From Nocardia cyriacigeorgica GUH-2 (lineage in GTDB: Bacteria; Actinomycetota; Actinomycetes; Mycobacteriales; Mycobacteriaceae), in NCBI RefSeq assembly GCF_000284035.1, contig NC_016887.1, positions 3,720,001 to 3,784,000 of the forward strand: a stretch of 64,000 nucleotides of DNA, read 5' to 3'. The translations under genes and the position numbers were made by a program. The notes beneath the pieces are model-generated. The model searched no databases. It saw only the letters and a program-made list of their open reading frames with translations, and had not been told where the DNA came from. Below, piece by piece: positions 43,547-52,713 of this stretch (its first letter is position 1; each line of letters starts with the position of its first letter).

Positions 43547-45654
43547 GCGAACCCCTCAGGGTCCTCAATTCCGGTCAACCCGCCGCCGTCAACGGCGGCG
43601 GGGGGACCATCACCCTCGTCGAGGCGAGCACCTTCTGTCTGTCCGATCAGCTCGGCGATATCCATTCGGGGACCTCGCAGGGCTTGTTCTACCGGGACGC
43701 GCGGGTGATCTCGCGGTGGGAGCTGCGGCTGGACGGTCAAGCGGCCGAACAGCTCACGGTGCTCACCCCCGAGGCGTTCAAGGCGCGGTTCATCATGCGC
43801 AAGCAGCCGCGCCAGGGCATCGCCGACAGCACCGTGCTGGTGGTGCGCAAACGCATGATCGGCCAGGGTCTCAAAGAGGCGATCATCGTGCAGAACCTCG
43901 GCCACGAGGACACCGCAATGACCGTGACCCTGTTCGCCGACGCCGATTTCGCCGATCTGTTCGCGGTGAAGGAGGGGCGCAAACATCTCGGCAGCGCCGA
44001 GGCCCAATCCGTCGACGGTGAACTGCATCTGATCGACCACAACGATCCCGGTCGCGGCCTCACCATCAGCGCCAGCGGCGATCCGGTGATGCTGCCCGGC
44101 ACGGTCACCTGGCAGGTGGTCGTGCCCGCGCACGGGCAGTGGAAGACCGAGATCCTGGCCCAGCCGGTGGTGGCGCACCGGCGGGTGCAGATGGCCTTCG
44201 GTGACGACGAGGACAGCCCGATCAGCCGGCTCAAGGCCTGGCGGGCCACCGCGACCGATCTGACCGCCACCGATTCCCGGCTCACCCAGGTGCTGCAACG
44301 CACCGAAAGCGATCTGGGCGCGCTGCGCATCGACGGTCGCGGCGACGGTTCGCCGGCGTATGTGGCCGCCGGCGCGCCCTGGTTCATGACGCTGTTCGGC
44401 CGCGACAGCCTGCTCACCTCGTGGATGGCGCTGCCGCTGGATTCGGCGCTGGCCGTCGGCACCTTGCGACAGCTGGCCAAGCTCCAGGGCACCAAGGTCG
44501 AACCGATCACCGAGGAGGAGCCGGGGCGGATCATGCACGAGATGCGCCACGGCCCGGCCGGCGGGCAGGTGCTCGGCGGCGAGGTGTACTACGGCTCGAT
44601 CGATGCCACTCCGCTGTTCGTGATGCTGCTGGCCGAGTGCTGGCGCTGGGGCGCAGACGAATCGGTGATCCGGGAGCTGTTGCCCGCTGCCGACGCCGCG
44701 CTGGCCTGGATCGACGAGTACGGCGACGCCGACGGGGACGGCTTCATCGAGTACCGCCGCAAGACCGACCGCGGCCTCACCAATCAGGGCTGGAAGGACA
44801 GCTACGACGCGATCAACGACGCCAGCGGCCATCTGGCCGAACCGTCCATCGCGCTCAGCGAGGTGCAGGGTTACGCGTACGCGGCGCGGCTGGCCCGGGC
44901 CGAGCTGGCCGAGCATTTCGGCGACCACGAGACCGCGGTGCGGTTGCGCGGGCAGGCCGACGATCTCAAGTCCCGGTTCGACGAGGCGTTCTGGGTCGCC
45001 AAGAACGGCTGGTACGCCATCGCGCTGGACGGGCACAAGAATCAGGTCGACGCGCTGACCAGTAATGCCGCCCAATGCCTGTGGACGGGCATCGTCGCCG
45101 ACGAGCGCGCCGCCGAGCTGATCGACAAGCTCGCCGACGCCTCGATGGACTCCGGTTTCGGGTTGCGCACCCTGGCCGCCACCATGGGCGCCTACAACCC
45201 GATGAGCTACCACAACGGCTCGGTCTGGCCACACGACACCGCCATCGCGGTGGCGGGATTGCAGCGCTACCGCCATATCCCCGGCGCCAGTGAGCTGGCC
45301 GAACGGCTCACCACCGGGCTGCTCGACGCCGCCGCCGAATTCGGGGGCCGGCTACCGGAGTTGTTCTGCGGATTCGGCCGCGGCGAGTTCCGCTCCCCCA
45401 TCCCGTACCCGACCTCGTGCTCACCGCAGGCCTGGGCCAGTGCCGCGCCGCTGCTGCTGGTGCGTTCGTTCCTCGGGCTCACCCCCTGCGTGCCGAACCG
45501 GCGGCTCATCGTCACCCCGCGGCTACCGCGACGCTGGGGCAAGCTCGCGCTCACCGATATGCGGCTCGGGCCCGCCACCGTCACTCTGCACGCGGAGGGC
45601 TCGGAGATCCACGTGCACGGCCTACCCGATGACTGGCAGCTGGTGACGGAATAG
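43543..45654 (+). CDS. amylo-alpha-1,6-glucosidase/glycogen-debranching-type protein
   Basis: A 703-residue protein. The N-terminal beta-sandwich (about 20-230, STFCLSDQLGDIHSGTSQGLFYRDARVISRWELRLDG) is the bacterial debranching-enzyme N-domain. The C-terminal (alpha/alpha)6 barrel (about 260-690) has WFMTLFGRDSLLTSWMAL, DGDGFIEYRRKTDRGLTNQGWKDSYDA and NPMSYHNGSVWPHDTAI, with likely catalytic acids in FGRDS, GWKDS and the SVWPHD region. The start ATG 43543 overlaps the glycosyltransferase stop. It probably trims or processes the glucan made with its partner. Confidence 0.85.
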   Translation: MSEPLRVLNSGQPAAVNGGGGTITLVEASTFCLSDQLGDIHSGTSQGLFYRDARVISRWELRLDGQAAEQLTVLTPEAFKARFIMRKQPRQGIADSTVLVVRKRMIGQGLKEAIIVQNLGHEDTAMTVTLFADADFADLFAVKEGRKHLGSAEAQSVDGELHLIDHNDPGRGLTISASGDPVMLPGTVTWQVVVPAHGQWKTEILAQPVVAHRRVQMAFGDDEDSPISRLKAWRATATDLTATDSRLTQVLQRTESDLGALRIDGRGDGSPAYVAAGAPWFMTLFGRDSLLTSWMALPLDSALAVGTLRQLAKLQGTKVEPITEEEPGRIMHEMRHGPAGGQVLGGEVYYGSIDATPLFVMLLAECWRWGADESVIRELLPAADAALAWIDEYGDADGDGFIEYRRKTDRGLTNQGWKDSYDAINDASGHLAEPSIALSEVQGYAYAARLARAELAEHFGDHETAVRLRGQADDLKSRFDEAFWVAKNGWYAIALDGHKNQVDALTSNAAQCLWTGIVADERAAELIDKLADASMDSGFGLRTLAATMGAYNPMSYHNGSVWPHDTAIAVAGLQRYRHIPGASELAERLTTGLLDAAAEFGGRLPELFCGFGRGEFRSPIPYPTSCSPQAWASAAPLLLVRSFLGLTPCVPNRRLIVTPRLPRRWGKLALTDMRLGPATVTLHAEGSEIHVHGLPDDWQLVTE

Positions 45655-45690
45655 CCCCGGCGCGTCGCGTAACGAGCAGGCAACAGCCGG

Positions 45691-45719
45691 TGTCGAAGTT
45701 GATCATGCGCGCATAGACT
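45691..45719 (+). promoter_or_regulatory. possible promoter of the L,D-transpeptidase gene
   Basis: The -10 TAGACT at 45714-45719 with TGTCGA at 45691-45696, 17 bp apart. The -35 is weak. Confidence 0.35.
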
Positions 45720-45759
45720 GGACCTCTGCCCACCACACCGTCTCGAAGGGGGTGGAGCC

Positions 45760-46527
45760 ATGCGAAGCGTAGTTCGGCATTTGTTCCTGGCGACCGCGAT
45801 CATGGCATTGGCCATGGTCGGGTCGGGCGCGGCGAACACCATGATGATCGACCGATCCCCGCCGGGCGCGGTGGCCGGGACGGTCGCCTCCATCACGCCG
45901 TCGGGCGGCCGGATGGTCGGCATCGCCCATCCGGTGACCATTCGATTCGACGCCGATGTCGCCGATCGGGCGGCCGCGGAGAAATCGGTGGCGATCACCG
46001 CCGACCGGCCGCTGCCCGGCACCTTCTCCTGGTCCGGTGATCGGCAACTGACCTGGACACCCACCGGTTACCTGCCCGCCAACGCCACCATCAGCGTGCG
46101 CTTCGGCGATCAGGTCCGCACCGAGTTCGCCACCAACGCCGGTGTCGTGGCCGATGCGGATATGTCGGCCCACACCTTCACCGTCAGCATCGGCGGTCAG
46201 GTGGTCCGGGTGATGCCGGCCTCCTACGGTAAGCCGGGCTGGGAGACTCCGACCGGCACGTTCCCGGTGCTGGAGAAGTTCCGCCACATCGTCTTCGATT
46301 CACGCACCATCGGTATCCCACTGGATTCGCCCGAGGGTTATCTGATCGACGGCGAGTACGGGGTGCGGCTGACCTGGGGCGGAGTGTTCGTCCATTCGGC
46401 ACCGTGGTCGGTCGACGCCCAGGGCAACGCCAATGTCAGCCACGGCTGCATCAACCTCGCCCCCGGCGACGCGGCCTGGTACTACGAGAACGTCGGCATC
46501 GGCGACCCGGTCACCGCGCACTGGTGA
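45760..46527 (+). CDS. L,D-transpeptidase (YkuD domain) with Ig-like domain
   Basis: A 255-residue exported enzyme that forms 3-3 cross-links in peptidoglycan, the major link in mycolata. A signal peptide or anchor (HLFLATAIMALAMVGSGAA) precedes a bacterial Ig-like domain (about 40-125) and the YkuD domain. The catalytic motif is HS...SHGCINL (Cys about residue 232). The start is ATG 45760 with GGAG close upstream. A GC-rich palindrome follows (46558-46573, ACCCGCCCGGGCGGGT). Confidence 0.9.
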   Translation: MRSVVRHLFLATAIMALAMVGSGAANTMMIDRSPPGAVAGTVASITPSGGRMVGIAHPVTIRFDADVADRAAAEKSVAITADRPLPGTFSWSGDRQLTWTPTGYLPANATISVRFGDQVRTEFATNAGVVADADMSAHTFTVSIGGQVVRVMPASYGKPGWETPTGTFPVLEKFRHIVFDSRTIGIPLDSPEGYLIDGEYGVRLTWGGVFVHSAPWSVDAQGNANVSHGCINLAPGDAAWYYENVGIGDPVTAHW

Positions 46528-46652
46528 TCATCGCGGCCGCACCGGGCTGGTCGGACGACCCGCCCGGGCGGGTGTCGTGAGCCCCCATCGACCCGTCAGT
46601 CCAGTACAAATAGGTGGACCTGACGGAAGAACCTGACGAAGGTGGGGGCGTT

Positions 46653-47384
46653 ATGGATCGACGGGACAGTGCGCGCGGGGACCAGGCGCCGTCCGGCAGC
46701 GAAGCGAGCGGCTCCGACGCGGATTATGTGGGCGAGTGGGCCGACTGGATGACGTCGCTGCCCGCGCCCCGCAAGATCCCGGCGGGCCGCCCGGCACCGC
46801 CCGGCCGGCAGGCGCCGCCGCGCATCGGCAGGCCCGAACCGCTCGAACGTCGCCGTGGCCTGCGGCTGTAGGCGCCACCGCTGCTGGCCTTGCTCGCCGC
46901 GTGCGCGCTGCTGGTGGCCGCGTATGCGCACTTCAACGGATCCAGCGACAAGCCGGCGACCGCCCAGCCTCGACCGGACCTGGTGATACCGGCGCCGTCC
47001 GGCGACTCCGCGGCCTGCGCGCCGGAACGGGTGGGCAACCGGATCCAGGGCAATGCCGCCGGTGGGGACGATTCCGGGACCGCGGCGATCTTCGCCTTCC
47101 AGCACGCCTTCTACGTCGCCCGGTCCGGGGAGCAGGCCCGCACCGTCGTCGCCCCCGGTGCGGCGGTGCCCTCTGCGGCCGATATCCAGCGCGGGATCGA
47201 TTCGGTGCCGGCGGGTACCACCCACTGCCTGGCGATCAGCCCGGGCGCGTTCGTCGGCCAGTACACCGTCGTCGTCACCGAATACCGGCCGCAGACCCAG
47301 CCGATCACCTACAACCCGCAGCTCGTCACCACCGCCACGGTCGGCGGGCGCACGCTCATCACCGGGATCAGTCCCATCACCTGA
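46653..47384 (+). pseudogene. membrane-anchored actinobacterial protein interrupted by an in-frame TAG
   Basis: The reading frame from ATG 46653 gives a 72-residue cytoplasmic part with Pro/Arg-rich end (RPEPLERRRGLRL), then TAG at 46869-46871. It continues without any frame change as APPLLALLAACALLVAAYA (membrane helix) and a roughly 145-residue outer domain to 47384. The two halves are clearly one protein, and a TGG-to-TAG change would explain the break. The outer domain, with Cys in AACAPERVGN and THCLAIS, looks like a Nocardia conserved secreted domain (DUF8176-like, uncertain). Restart at a codon after the TAG is possible but would leave a bare membrane helix. A sequencing error is also possible. 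Confidence 0.65.
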
Positions 47385-47502
47385 GCGCCCGTTCGGCCCG
47401 CGGAGAGCACCCGTGCGACGGCCGTACCGGTCGACGCGGCACGGTGCGACATGCGACCGACGACCCTGGTCAGGCACCTGCGGGAGGGGCAGACTCGCAG
47501 AT

Positions 47503-48501
47503 ATGACCAACATCGACGAAGATCGGATCCCCGAGCATCCGACAGTGCTGGCCGCGCTGCGGCTGGCCTGCCGGGCGCCGTCGGTGCACAACACCCAGCC
47601 CTGGCGCTGGGTCTTCGACGGAACCCGGCTCCACCTCTACGGCGACGGCGAGCGCCGGCTGCATTCGGCCGATCCGCAGAGCAGGCAACTGGTGATCAGC
47701 TGCGGCGCGATGCTGCATCACGTGAGCACCGCCTTCGCCGCGCACGGCTGGCACACCGACATCACCCGGCTGCCCGATCCCGAGCATCGCGACCATCTGG
47801 CGACCCTCGAGTTCCGGCCCTGGCCGGACCCACCGCAGCGGCTGCTCGCCCTGGCCCGGGCGATCGATCGGCGCCACACCGACCGGCTGCCCATGCTCGC
47901 CCCACCGCGCTGGGACGACCTCGCCGCCGGCGTGCGCACCCTGGTCTCGGCCTACGAGATCGAATTCGACGAGCTCGACGATTCGGTGCGCCCGCGCCTG
48001 GCCGCGGCCTCGGAACAGTCCTCGGCCCTGCGCCGCCACGACCCGCACTATCAGCACGAATTGCACTGGTGGGCGGGCAATACCGCCAATCTCGACGGCA
48101 TCCCGGCCTCCGCGCTGGCCTCCAACGCCGAACTCGCGCAGGTGGGTGTCGGCCGCGATTTCCCGGCCGGGCCGCGTTCGCTGCGGCGCGGCGATCTCGA
48201 CGATCACGCCCGGCTCGCAGTGCTCAGCTCGCCCGAGGACGCTCCACTGCATTGGCTGCGCACCGGCGAAGCCCTGTCGGCGGTGCTGCTGGAATGCACG
48301 GCGGCCGGGCTGGCGACGTGTCCGCTCACCCATATCACCGAGTTGCCGTCGAGCCGGCGCATCATCGCCGGCCTCATCCCGAAGCCCGGTGTGCCACAGG
48401 TGGTGGTGCGGATCGGGGCCACACCCGAGGAGCCGGAGCAGCCGCCCACACCCCGGCGCCCGGTGGCCGAGTTCTTCACCGTGCACCGGACCGCGAGCTG
48501 A
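47503..48501 (+). CDS. nitroreductase-family protein (Acg/Rv3131-like)
   Basis: A 332-residue FMN-binding-fold protein of the Acg group found in mycobacterial dormancy regulons. Landmarks are LRLACRAPSVHNTQPWRWVFDG (FMN-site start), RQLVISCGAMLHHVSTAF, RRHTDRLP, and TGEALSAVLLECTAAGLATCPLTHITEL. Members of this group often act as flavin-sequestering proteins, not active reductases. The start is ATG 47503. A universal stress protein gene follows 10 bp later, the same pairing seen in DosR-controlled loci; I found no convincing DosR box upstream. Confidence 0.85.
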   Translation: MTNIDEDRIPEHPTVLAALRLACRAPSVHNTQPWRWVFDGTRLHLYGDGERRLHSADPQSRQLVISCGAMLHHVSTAFAAHGWHTDITRLPDPEHRDHLATLEFRPWPDPPQRLLALARAIDRRHTDRLPMLAPPRWDDLAAGVRTLVSAYEIEFDELDDSVRPRLAAASEQSSALRRHDPHYQHELHWWAGNTANLDGIPASALASNAELAQVGVGRDFPAGPRSLRRGDLDDHARLAVLSSPEDAPLHWLRTGEALSAVLLECTAAGLATCPLTHITELPSSRRIIAGLIPKPGVPQVVVRIGATPEEPEQPPTPRRPVAEFFTVHRTAS

Positions 48502-48511
48502 GGAGCCGGCC

Positions 48512-49372
48512 ATGACACCCGACAGCGCACCGGTCGTCGTCGGTGCCGACGGCTCCCGCTCCGCCATCGGCGCGGTGCGCTGGGCCGCCGCCGACGCCGC
48601 CCGCCACGGCAGCCCGCTGCACATCGTGTACGCGATCGGGGTGCCGATCGATGTGGGCCCCACCCTCGGCTACGCCCCGATCGACGCCGAAAGCTACCGC
48701 AAGGCCGGACAGCACGCCCTCGACGAAGCCCGCGAGATCGCCACCGCGGCGGCCGCGCCGATCGGCCCGATCGAGATCGAGACCATCGTGCGCGAGGCCG
48801 CGCCGGTGCCGTTGCTGCGCGACCGTTCCGCCACGGCCCGAATCCTGGTTGTCGGCACGCGCGGTCTCGGCGCGCTGCGGCGCGGTCTGCTCGGTTCGGT
48901 GAGTACCTCGCTGGCCCGGCACGCGCACTGCCCGGTCGCGGTGATCCCCGAATTCGCCGAGCGCACCGCGGGTCCGGTGGTGGTCGGCACCGATTGTTCG
49001 CCGAGCAGCGCGCACGCCATCGCGGTGGCCTTCGATCAGGCCGCAGGCCGCGGCGCCGAACTGGTGGCGGTGACGGCCTGGTCGGAGTTCTACCGCTACC
49101 TCTCGCGCGCCGAACTCGACGCCGAGGCGCGGGCGAAACTCGCGGAGGCCCTGGCGCCGTGGCAGATCCGATATCCGGACGTTCCGGTGCGCTTGGTCGT
49201 CGCCGAAGAACGCCCCGCGCGGTTATTGCTCGACACCGCCGCCGACGCACAGCTGCTCGTCGTCGGCAGCCATGGGCACGGCGGCTTCGTCGGGATGACG
49301 CTCGGCTCGGTGAGCCAGGCGGTGCTGCATGCCGGCGAATGCCCGGTGATCATCGCCCGCTCGGCATCCTGA
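48512..49372 (+). CDS. universal stress protein, tandem UspA domains
   Basis: A 286-residue protein with two UspA domains (about 1-140 and 150-286). ATP-binding GxxG-x9-GS/T motifs are present in both: VVGTRGLGALRRGLLGSVS and VVGSHGHGGFVGMTLGSVS. It is similar in layout to Rv2623. The start is ATG 48512 with AGGAG upstream, directly after the Acg-like gene, so the two are probably co-expressed in low-oxygen or stationary stress. Confidence 0.9.
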   Translation: MTPDSAPVVVGADGSRSAIGAVRWAAADAARHGSPLHIVYAIGVPIDVGPTLGYAPIDAESYRKAGQHALDEAREIATAAAAPIGPIEIETIVREAAPVPLLRDRSATARILVVGTRGLGALRRGLLGSVSTSLARHAHCPVAVIPEFAERTAGPVVVGTDCSPSSAHAIAVAFDQAAGRGAELVAVTAWSEFYRYLSRAELDAEARAKLAEALAPWQIRYPDVPVRLVVAEERPARLLLDTAADAQLLVVGSHGHGGFVGMTLGSVSQAVLHAGECPVIIARSAS

Positions 49373-49406
49373 CCGGCGGCATTGCCGGGCAAGCGAATCC
49401 GCGCGA

Positions 49407-51668
49407 TCAGCTCATCATCTCCCGCAGCGCCCGCCCGGTGGCCGACTCGGCGCAGGCCGCCAGCTGGTCGGGTGTGCCCTCGACGAGGATGCGTCCGCCG
49501 TGGCGGCCCGGCCCCGGGCCGAGGTCGATGATGCGGTCGGCGCGCCGGATGACCTCCAGGTTGTGCTCGATGACGACCACCGTGTCGCCTGTGCCGACCA
49601 GGGTGTCCAGCACGCCGAGCAGGGTGTCGATATCGGACAGGTGTAGTCCGGTCGTCGGCTCGTCGAGGATGTAGAGCGTGTGCTCGGCGCGGGCGGCCAG
49701 CTCCTTGGCGATCTTCAGGCGCTGACATTCCCCACCGGACAGCGTGGTCAGCGATTGCCCCAGCCGCAGATAGCCGAGGCCGACATCGGCGATGTGCTCG
49801 AGCGCGGCGGCGATCGCGGGCGCGGTCAACCGGCGCAGCGCCTCCTCGACGGTGAGGTCGTCGATGTCAGCGATGGACAGCCCGTCCACCCGGTACCCGA
49901 GCACCTCCTCGGTGAACCGGCGCCCGCCGCAGGTCTCGCACACGACCTCCTGACCGTCCATGAACGCCAGGTCGGTATAGATGACGCCGAGACCCTTGCA
50001 GACCGGGCAGGCGCCGGCGGAGTTGGCGCTGAACAGCGCGGCGGGCACCCCGTTGTGGCGGGCGAACAACTTGCGGATGGCGGGTGCGATCCCGGTGTAG
50101 GTGATCGGCGTCGACCGCCGGTTGGTGCTCACCGGCCGCTGGTCGACAACAGTGGCCGGATGCTGGGCGGCCAGTTCGGCCGCGAGGCTCGATTTGCCCG
50201 AACCCGCCACACCGGTGAAGACGGTGAGCACGCCGGTGGGGATGTCGACGTCGAGTCCGGTCAGGTTGTTGCGGGTGGCGTTCTCGATCCGGATCTTCCC
50301 GGCGGCCGTGCGCGGTGGCCGGGACGTGCGCTGCCGGCGCAGGCCGCGGCCGGTGGGTGTGTCGGCGCGCGCCAGGGCCTCGAACCCGCCTTGGAACACC
50401 ACGCGTCCACCGTCGACGCCCGCGCCCGGCCCGATCTCGACGATCTGATCGGCGATGCGCAGCACATCCGGATCGTGTTCCACCACGAGCACCGCATTGC
50501 CCTTGTCCCGCAGCCGTTTCAGCAGCTCGGTCATCGCCCGCACGTCGTGCGGATGCAGTCCGATGGTCGGTTCGTCGAAGATGTAGAGCATTTCGGTGAG
50601 GCTGCTGCCCAGGTGCCGGATGGTCTTGATGCGCTGGGATTCCCCGCCCGACAGTGTCAGCGTCGGACGTGCGAGCGTCAGGTAGCCGAGCCCGATGGTC
50701 ACCAGGGCGCCGAGACGTTCGCGCAGTGCGGCCACCACAGGCGCGACCTCGGGTTCGCGCACGCCGGCGATGACGTCGACCAGCTCGTCGATCTCCATGC
50801 GCCCGAGTTCGACAATGGTGTGCCCCAGCACCGTCGCCGTGCGCGCCTCGGCATTGAGCCGCACGCCGCCGCACTCCCGGCACGTTTCGGCATGGGTGAA
50901 TCGTTGCACCACCGCCTGTTTGCGCTCCGACATCTCGTCGGCGGTGTGCAGGTAGATCCGCTCGAATCGTTCGACCACACCCTCGTAGTCCTTCGGTGGG
51001 CGTGTGCCCAGCCGCGCGGCCGCCTCGCCGCCGTAGAGCAACGCTTGCCGTTGTTCGGGTGTCCAGTCCCGCAGCGGTGTGCTCGGATCGAAGGAGCCGA
51101 TATCGGCGTACTGCTTGTACCAGAACTGCCCGTTGCCGAAGCCGGGCAACAGGATCGCGCCCTGCTCCAGCGACTTGCCCAAATCCAGCACCCGCTCGAC
51201 GTCGGTGGCCAGCGTCTCGCCCAGACCGGCGCAGGCCGGGCACATGCCGGCCGGATCGTTGAACGAGAAGTGGTTGGACTCCCCCACATACGGCGTGCTC
51301 ACCCGGGAGTACAGCAACCGCAGGTAGGTGTAGGCGTCGGTGATGGTGCCGACGGTGGAGCGGGCATTGCCGCCGAGGCGTTTCTGGTCGATCACCACCA
51401 CCGGCGACAGGCCGTCGATCGCGTCCACGTCCGGTCTGCTCCAGCGCGGCAGCCGGTTGCGCACGAACGGCGGGTAGGTCTCGTTGAGCTGGTACCCGGC
51501 CTCGGCTGCGATGGTGTCGAACACCAGCGACGATTTGCCCGAACCGGAGACCCCGGCGAACACCACGAGCTGTCCGCGCGGGATGTCGATATCGAGATCG
51601 CGCAGGTTGTTGGTCCGTGCTGCCCGGATACGGATCGCGCGCTCCGGGGCGGTAGCTGATCGAGTCAC
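49407..51668 (-). CDS. short UvrA-like ABC ATPase (UvrA2/DrrC-type)
   Basis: A 753-residue UvrA paralogue with two ATPase cassettes. Walker A motifs are GVSGSGKSS and GVAGSGKSS, signatures LTLSGGESQRIKT and TTLSGGECQRLKI, and Walker B regions IFDEPTIGLH and ILDEPTTGLH. Zinc-finger cysteines occur in CPACAGLG, CRECGG and CPVCKGLG...CETCGGRR. Full UvrA has about 950 residues; the missing part corresponds to the UvrB-interaction region, as in UvrA2 proteins linked to drug tolerance. The start is GTG 51668 with TACCGT 6 nt upstream (leaderless). It is divergent from a WYL regulator. Confidence 0.88.
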   Translation of the reverse strand: MTRSATAPERAIRIRAARTNNLRDLDIDIPRGQLVVFAGVSGSGKSSLVFDTIAAEAGYQLNETYPPFVRNRLPRWSRPDVDAIDGLSPVVVIDQKRLGGNARSTVGTITDAYTYLRLLYSRVSTPYVGESNHFSFNDPAGMCPACAGLGETLATDVERVLDLGKSLEQGAILLPGFGNGQFWYKQYADIGSFDPSTPLRDWTPEQRQALLYGGEAAARLGTRPPKDYEGVVERFERIYLHTADEMSERKQAVVQRFTHAETCRECGGVRLNAEARTATVLGHTIVELGRMEIDELVDVIAGVREPEVAPVVAALRERLGALVTIGLGYLTLARPTLTLSGGESQRIKTIRHLGSSLTEMLYIFDEPTIGLHPHDVRAMTELLKRLRDKGNAVLVVEHDPDVLRIADQIVEIGPGAGVDGGRVVFQGGFEALARADTPTGRGLRRQRTSRPPRTAAGKIRIENATRNNLTGLDVDIPTGVLTVFTGVAGSGKSSLAAELAAQHPATVVDQRPVSTNRRSTPITYTGIAPAIRKLFARHNGVPAALFSANSAGACPVCKGLGVIYTDLAFMDGQEVVCETCGGRRFTEEVLGYRVDGLSIADIDDLTVEEALRRLTAPAIAAALEHIADVGLGYLRLGQSLTTLSGGECQRLKIAKELAARAEHTLYILDEPTTGLHLSDIDTLLGVLDTLVGTGDTVVVIEHNLEVIRRADRIIDLGPGPGRHGGRILVEGTPDQLAACAESATGRALREMMS

Positions 51669-51674
51669 ACTTCG

Positions 51675-51680
51675 ACGGTA
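51675..51680 (-). promoter_or_regulatory. -10 element TACCGT of the leaderless uvrA-like transcript
   Basis: TACCGT ends 6 nt before GTG 51668, the same hexamer and spacing as at 54016-54021. Confidence 0.5.
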
Positions 51681-51729
51681 AGGGCAGATGCGGCCGGATC
51701 TTGACCGCAATTGATGGGACAGTGGTGGC

Positions 51730-52701
51730 ATGTCCGATACGACGGGCCGGATGCTGGAACTACTGGCCACCTTGCAGACCGGCCGGCGCTTCAGTGGCCG
51801 CGATCTGTCGGCCCGGCTCGGCATCAGCGCGCGCACGCTGCGCCGCGACATCGACCGGTTGCGCGCCTACGGATATCCCGTCACCACCCAGCCGGGGCCG
51901 ACGGGCTATTACCAGCTGGCGGCCGGGCGCACATTGCCCCCGCTGGTGCTCGACGACGACGAAGCCGTGGCCACCCTCATCGCGCTGGCCCTGCTCGGGG
52001 CCACCACCCCAGACGAGCCGCCGCGCGAACAGCACACCGATATCGGTATCGCCGCCGATCGGGCGTTCGGCAAGATCGACCAATTCCTGCCCAACCGGCT
52101 GCGATTACGCGCCGAAGCGGTTCGGGCCTCGCTCGAAGCGGCGCCGCTGATCGCGCCCTCGGTCGATGCCGAACTGCTGGCCCTGCTCGGTGCTGCGGCG
52201 GGCGCGCACGAACGGGTCGACTTCGACTACACCGACAAGTCCGGCGCTCGTTCGGCTCGCCGGGTGGAACCGTACCGGCAGGTCAACCTGCATCTGCGCT
52301 GGTATCTGCTGGCCTGGGATCTCGATCGGGGCGACTGGCGTACTTTCCGGCTGGACCGGATCACCAACGCCAGGGCCAGCGGTGCCCGATTCACACCGCG
52401 TCCGCTGCCCGCCGAATCCGGCATCGCGTATCTGCGCGCCGGTCTCACCGCACGCCGCTACCGCGCGGTCGCGGTGGTCGACGCGTCCGCCGCGACGATC
52501 CGCGACGCCCTGAAGTTCCAGGACTGCGATATCGAGGCGCTGGGCGCGGACCGGTCACGGGTGATCACCCGAGTCGACTCCTTCGAATGGCTGGTGCTCC
52601 AACTCGCCCTCACCGGCGCCGATTTCGTCATCGAGGAGCCGGCCGAGTTCCGCGACCGCTGCCGCGAACTGGGTGAGCGGCTACTGCGCGCGGCGACCTG
52701 A
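51730..52701 (+). CDS. WYL-domain transcriptional regulator
   Basis: A 323-residue regulator. The N-terminal winged helix (MLELLATLQTGRRFSGRDLSARLGISARTLRRDIDRLRAYGYPV) is followed by a WYL domain (about 140-220, HERVDFDYTDKSGARSARRVEPYRQVNLHLRWYLLAWD) and a C-terminal WCX-like part. WYL domains bind nucleic acid or nucleotides, and such regulators often respond to DNA damage. The start is ATG 51730, and GACAGT stands 6 nt upstream. It is divergent from the UvrA-like gene and probably controls it. Confidence 0.88.
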   Translation: MSDTTGRMLELLATLQTGRRFSGRDLSARLGISARTLRRDIDRLRAYGYPVTTQPGPTGYYQLAAGRTLPPLVLDDDEAVATLIALALLGATTPDEPPREQHTDIGIAADRAFGKIDQFLPNRLRLRAEAVRASLEAAPLIAPSVDAELLALLGAAAGAHERVDFDYTDKSGARSARRVEPYRQVNLHLRWYLLAWDLDRGDWRTFRLDRITNARASGARFTPRPLPAESGIAYLRAGLTARRYRAVAVVDASAATIRDALKFQDCDIEALGADRSRVITRVDSFEWLVLQLALTGADFVIEEPAEFRDRCRELGERLLRAAT

Positions 52702-52713
52702 ACCCAGAACGGC

